Shown here: positions 13,108-16,033 of the stretch, one piece after another
How the letters are laid out: each line of letters begins with the position of its first letter
How positions within the stretch are numbered: the first letter of the stretch is position 1
DNA from: an uncultured Eggerthellaceae bacterium
GTDB lineage: Bacteria; Actinomycetota; Coriobacteriia; Coriobacteriales; Eggerthellaceae
Direction: 5' to 3'
Length of the DNA: 16,033 bases
Assembly (NCBI GenBank): GCA_947566075.1
Contig: CANOIM010000023.1
Coordinates: forward strand, 1-16,033
The notes under the pieces: model-generated
Told to the model about the DNA's origin: nothing
The model's database searches: none
Seen by the model: the letters and a program-made list of their open reading frames with translations, nothing else
Translations under genes and position numbers: made by a program

Positions 13108-13954
13108 CGGAGGAATCAGCCTCCTCGATAGCGGCCAATGCTCGACCGATGGGGTTCTCCAAGATGCGCTGGGCGATGGAAAGGACGGACTGCCCTTCGA
13201 TGCTCGTAAGGTCCATATCCTCTAAAGCAATTCCGTGGACGGTCATCCAGTCAGTGAGCACGCGCGCCCAAAGGATATCCGGATCGTAGCTTTCTTTCAA
13301 TCGGAGGAGCGCCACCACCAGTGCAGGCAGGACGATGGTGCTGGCCACGGCTTCATTGAGGAACCCTTTTCCCGTCCGATAATACTTGTCATAGGTTGCT
13401 GCAGTGAGGGTGATATAGATGTAGTCCCCATCCGTGTTCACGGACATATCATCAACCTGTGCTGGTTGGGATCTGGCTATCCTGACGATCGAGGCGGTGT
13501 CTTCGTCGCTTTCGTCATCATCGATCTCAACCCGGCAACTCTCAGCGATCCCTAGGATGGAACCTGTTTCCAGATCGAAGGAGAGCCCTGCGTAGTCTGG
13601 ATGGAAGCGCGGGCTGCAGAACCCTTCAAGGGGAGTTGCGCAGATGAGGTAGGTGCACACTTCCAGGAATCCAGATACCTCATCAGCGGGTATATTCGTT
13701 TGGACATAGGTCTCCGTGGATCTGACAATCGTGCGGAATGAAGTACGGGGGCATTCGATATGGGTGGCGAACTGAACAGAGCCTTCGGCAAGGAGTTGCT
13801 TAATCACTGGCTCGTCCAAAGTGAAGTCGCAGGTAATCGTGTACTTGTCCGAGACTGGCTGGACCGACACGGCAGCACGGAGGGTTGCATCGTGGTAATC
13901 ATCCGTTGAGGCAACGAGGATGGGGTAGGGCGTCAGGTCAGCATGAGGCTTCAT
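13097..13954 (-). CDS. Unrecognised 285-aa protein of the GHKL-ATPase/DUF6339 operon
   Basis: The middle gene of the minus-strand operon. The start ATG (13952-13954) has GGAGG 9 nt ahead, inside the end of the ATPase gene (17-nt overlap). I do not recognise the family. The N-terminal half (about 1-130) alternates hydrophobic and charged residues as in a beta-rich domain (YPILVAS, KYTITCDFTLDEP, VQFATHIEC). A highly acidic patch DDDESDED follows (about 143-150). The C-terminal half contains YIYITLTAATYDKYYRTGKG and a helical stretch (NEAVASTIVLPALVVALLRL, about 199-218) that is hydrophobic but probably a buried helix, then SYDPDILWARVLTDWM. There is no signal peptide or nuclease motif. Strict overlap with both neighbours implies a complex or fixed stoichiometry with the ATPase and DUF6339 protein. 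It may be a structural or DNA-recognition subunit; this is a guess. Confidence 0.6.
   Translation of the reverse strand: MKPHADLTPYPILVASTDDYHDATLRAAVSVQPVSDKYTITCDFTLDEPVIKQLLAEGSVQFATHIECPRTSFRTIVRSTETYVQTNIPADEVSGFLEVCTYLICATPLEGFCSPRFHPDYAGLSFDLETGSILGIAESCRVEIDDDESDEDTASIVRIARSQPAQVDDMSVNTDGDYIYITLTAATYDKYYRTGKGFLNEAVASTIVLPALVVALLRLKESYDPDILWARVLTDWMTVHGIALEDMDLTSIEGQSVLSIAQRILENPIGRALAAIEEADSSDAD
13109..13124 (-). promoter_or_regulatory. Hairpin covering the ribosome binding site of the DUF6339 gene
   Basis: On the minus strand GGAGG (13124-13120) can pair with CCTCC (13113-13109) across a 6-nt loop, directly ahead of the ATG at 13107. The ribosome site is therefore hidden unless ribosomes finishing the upstream gene open it. 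This would couple the two translations. Confidence 0.45.
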
Positions 13955-15824
13955 AGTATTTGACCTCCATCATGCAGTAGCCCTTCATTCCCAGCACTAT
14001 ATCCAAAACCGATCGCTTCCCTCCCGGGACATCGTAGAGAAAGACCTTGTTATCGCGGATGGAGCCGAGCTTGAAACCGTCTTCTTGGGCCCGGGCGTCC
14101 GTGATGATGGGCTTGCTCTTGTTCTGCTCCCCCTGGATGGAGAAGGAGAGTACGGCAGCGGCTGCATCCTCATCCGGTTCGAAGAGCAGGCGATAGGTGC
14201 CTGTGGCCGGAGAGACGCAGATCAGCCTTGAAGAGAAGGGCGCTAGCCGGAAGCCGATCTTATCACCCTTTCCAGGCCCAGTGCTCCGTCCGGCTCCTTT
14301 CCGCTTCTTTCCCTTCTTCTTCCCCTGAGCTGAGAAATCGTCGTCGGCTCCGAATTCGATGGTCTCCTCTTGCTTGGAGGCGGTACCCCTTGCCGGAAGA
14401 ACATCCTTCACCTGGGTCTTCGAGGCTTTTCGTGCAGACCCAGGTTGGCTCTTCTTCGCCTTGCCCAGGGAGGCGAGGTTAGCGGGGAGGAATCGCCCTA
14501 TGCCGAAGGCGTCCAGCTCATCTTCTATGGGCTTCGCGAGCTTCTCCAAGACGACGGACTTCATCCATTGGTCGAGCATCTGCACGTTCTTCTTCGCCCG
14601 CTTGGGCCTCTTGGTGCGGCCGGGATCCCAGCGGTCGTGGGAAGGGGATTCCATCTTCCGAAAGTCCTTGTTCATGGTTTTGCCCTCGATCATGAGGATG
14701 CCCGTGAATTGAATGCTGCTGCTGATGCTGCCTCGGGCGAAGAGGCTCATACCTGAGGCGCGTGTGCGCATGATCTTGCGGTTGAGCTGCTCTCCTCCCT
14801 TGATGAGCAGACGGCATTCACCGGGGCCATAGCCGAATTCCTGAGCATATGCTTGGGCCTTCTCGGACGAAGATGGGTCAAAGCGCACTTCGATGGTGGC
14901 TCCTGATCCGTTCGTCAGCAGGTCGTGGTATTCGATGATCTCAGCGGCTTGCTTGCCGAAAGCGCCTTCGATGAGTCCCACGGCGCTGCCCAAGGTGTCT
15001 TTCCCTATAGTGGTGTTGGCCACCTCTACGATAAGCTTTCCCTTCCAGATGGACACGAGGAAGTTAGAGAGCACGTTGAAGACGGTTTGGACCTCAAAGC
15101 TCTCATCAAGCTGAGGTGCCACGATGTATATGTCCGTGCCTTCCTGACCCGGCTCTCGATGGATGGCGCCAGGGATATCCAGCTGCTGATGCATGGCAGT
15201 GTTGCGCTCATTCTCAGAGAAGTAGCCCGTACCGGTGGTCTGGTTGCTATCTTTCTCGAAGGTGACGAGCCGAGCAACGCCAAAGCTGGAGGAGATGCCC
15301 GCATCATCCAAAGAGGAGAAGAATACGCACCGTAGTTGCGACAGGGCGAAGGAGGCGAACTTGCCGATCCCGAAGCTGCCGCCAGCAGCGCTGTCTTTGT
15401 TGGAAGTGCCGCTTTCCTTGATGAGCCTGCTCCAGTCGGAGCCCACTTCGCAGGTATCTGCCCCGCGCAGGCCTGATGTGCCGAAGTCGGAGATGCGCAG
15501 GACGTCTAGGTCTTGATCCAGGAGGCCCAAGGCGTTTTCGAAGAACTCCACAGCGTCTTCGTTCTTGCCTTCGTTATAGCGCTTGCAGAGGGTGAGGGTC
15601 TCCTTGAAGTCTTCTAGCCCCGGAAGGTCATCAGGATGCATCTTGAAGAGCTGTATCTCAACGCGGACGGGCTCTTTGTCAGATACTGTTGCATCAAGGC
15701 TGTTCTGGATGCTCTCACGGATGATGGAAGAAGAGATGTCAGCGTCGAAGATGCGGATACCAGCGTTGTTGATCCCGTTCACGTCACCGTTGTTGTTGCT
15801 GGGAAAACGCCACCGCCCGTTGCT
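13938..15824 (-). CDS. GHKL-fold ATPase (HSP90/MutL/MORC-like), defence-associated candidate
   Basis: 628 aa from a GTG at 15824, giving MSNGRWRFPSNN, the usual beginning for this family (a W-R-F-P-x-N-N opening). An in-frame TTG at 15857 has no ribosome site and lies upstream of the predicted start of transcription. ATPase motifs: N-box IIRESIQNSLDA (35-46; Glu38 catalytic, Asn42 Mg-binding), G1 ISDFGTSGL (112-120), and G2/lid AAGGSFGIGKFASF (147-160). The middle (about 200-400) would be the transducer-like domain. A Lys-rich segment (GKKKGKKRKG) near residues 500-510 may bind DNA, followed by a C-terminal beta-rich domain. Such ATPases are known from predicted restriction-modification systems (the bacterial relatives of MORC ATPases). 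No nuclease or methylase is fused. It heads the three-gene operon and overlaps the next gene by 17 nt. ATPase call firm; defence role inferred from family and partners. Confidence 0.8.
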   Translation of the reverse strand, partial: SNGRWRFPSNNNGDVNGINNAGIRIFDADISSSIIRESIQNSLDATVSDKEPVRVEIQLFKMHPDDLPGLEDFKETLTLCKRYNEGKNEDAVEFFENALGLLDQDLDVLRISDFGTSGLRGADTCEVGSDWSRLIKESGTSNKDSAAGGSFGIGKFASFALSQLRCVFFSSLDDAGISSSFGVARLVTFEKDSNQTTGTGYFSENERNTAMHQQLDIPGAIHREPGQEGTDIYIVAPQLDESFEVQTVFNVLSNFLVSIWKGKLIVEVANTTIGKDTLGSAVGLIEGAFGKQAAEIIEYHDLLTNGSGATIEVRFDPSSSEKAQAYAQEFGYGPGECRLLIKGGEQLNRKIMRTRASGMSLFARGSISSSIQFTGILMIEGKTMNKDFRKMESPSHDRWDPGRTKRPKRAKKNVQMLDQWMKSVVLEKLAKPIEDELDAFGIGRFLPANLASLGKAKKSQPGSARKASKTQVKDVLPARGTASKQEETIEFGADDDFSAQGKKKGKKRKGAGRSTGPGKGDKIGFRLAPFSSRLICVSPATGTYRLLFEPDEDAAAAVLSFSIQGEQNKSKPIITDARAQEDGFKLGSIRDNKVFLYDVPGGKRSVLDIVLGMKGYCMMEVKYYEASC

Positions 15825-16027
15825 CACTTCGTCCCGCTCTCTATGGGTTCCAATCAATCAAGTGTGACAGGGGCAGATGGTGGTGTCAATGGTAGACTGT
15901 TGGAATAAATCTGCCCTTAGCAAGATTATGATTGCGAAATAGTCTATGTGGCCTCATACTGTCAATGTGTTCGGATTCGAGTTCTTTTGCGTATGCTCAG
16001 ACAAAACTAGAGAGAAGTAGGGGAGTT
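15825..16027. promoter_or_regulatory. Divergent intergenic region
   Basis: 203 bp between divergent genes, more AT-rich than its surroundings. It holds the minus-strand promoter at 15861-15889, a second TTGACA on that strand (15965-15960), and a plus-strand -10-like TATGAT (15927-15932) without a clear -35. The octamer TGTCAATG occurs twice (15884-15891, 15960-15967), a possible regulator site. The divergent layout suits shared control of both genes. Confidence 0.45.
15861..15889 (-). promoter_or_regulatory. Probable promoter of the minus-strand ATPase operon
   Basis: On the minus strand a consensus -35 TTGACA (15889-15884) is followed after 17 bp by CACACT (15866-15861), preceded by TGT to form an extended -10. 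The start would be near 15854, about 30 nt ahead of the GTG at 15824 and downstream of the in-frame TTG at 15857, supporting the GTG. Confidence 0.5.
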
Positions 16028-16033
16028 ATGAGC
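16028..16033 (+). CDS. Start of a divergent gene, cut by the window edge
   Basis: ATGAGC at the very end is preceded by TAGGGGAG, a good ribosome site 4-5 nt upstream. Only Met-Ser is visible, so nothing can be said about the product. Its position opposite the ATPase operon makes a partner of that system (for example a methyltransferase or regulator) plausible. Confidence 0.4.

Noticed and set aside
15825..15857. TTG at 15857 as start of the ATPase
   Set aside because: There is no ribosome site, it is upstream of the predicted transcription start, and the family usually begins near W-R-F-P, which fits the GTG at 15824.

Overview
The window looks like a chromosomal stretch from a GC-rich (by eye a little under 60% G+C), Gram-positive, sortase-using anaerobe. 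The signs are LPXTG pilins, a class C sortase, SpaA/CnaB-type pilin domains and an adhesin with a fibro-slime domain and His/Cys repeats. This set is typical of host-associated Actinomycetota of the class Coriobacteriia (Collinsella/Olsenella/Eggerthella-like). The taxon is an inference from gene content; there is no marker gene here.

Region 1 (34-12355, + strand) is one surface-fibre locus. It starts after a small terminator (34-53) with a plausible promoter (99-128) whose start site lies in a 21-bp near-palindrome resembling a DtxR/IdeR/MntR-type metal box (133-153). Tightly packed genes follow: a CnaB-type secreted protein (216), two small proteins with SipW-type leader regions (1339, 1857), an LPQTG-anchored protein (2694), a MucBP-like membrane protein (3469), a SipW-type Ser/His signal peptidase (4466), a cytoplasmic coiled-coil protein with a Tyr-rich tail (5087), a Ser/Lys signal peptidase I (5811), a 1123-aa LPATG adhesin (6434) and the LPSTG backbone pilin (9955). 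A strong intrinsic terminator (11421-11450) ends this unit. The class C sortase (11516) has its own promoter and is probably leaderless.

The likely division of labour is as follows. SipW matures the two leader-type proteins, and the Ser/Lys enzyme matures the conventional precursors. The sortase joins backbone pilins, using the LPXTG motif and a pilin-motif lysine, with the adhesin and the other LPXTG protein as minor subunits. The result would be a locus combining a sortase pilus with a SipW/TasA-like module. Nine HxHxxxC repeats near the membrane end of the adhesin, with a metal-box-like operator at the promoter, suggest a link to metal ions that has not been tested.

Three copies of a ~25-bp hairpin repeat lie in this region: two in tandem directly after sipW, the first overlapping the sipW stop codon, and one in frame inside the adhesin gene.

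Region 2 (12373-15824, - strand, convergent with the sortase) is a three-gene overlapping operon: a GHKL-fold (HSP90/MutL/MORC-like) ATPase, an unrecognised 285-aa protein and a DUF6339 protein. Such ATPases and DUF6339 proteins occur in predicted restriction-modification/defence cassettes. The methyltransferase or helicase partners, if present, would lie beyond the right edge. A divergent + strand gene appears to start in the last six bases (16028). No rRNA, tRNA, CRISPR array, IS element or integrase is visible.
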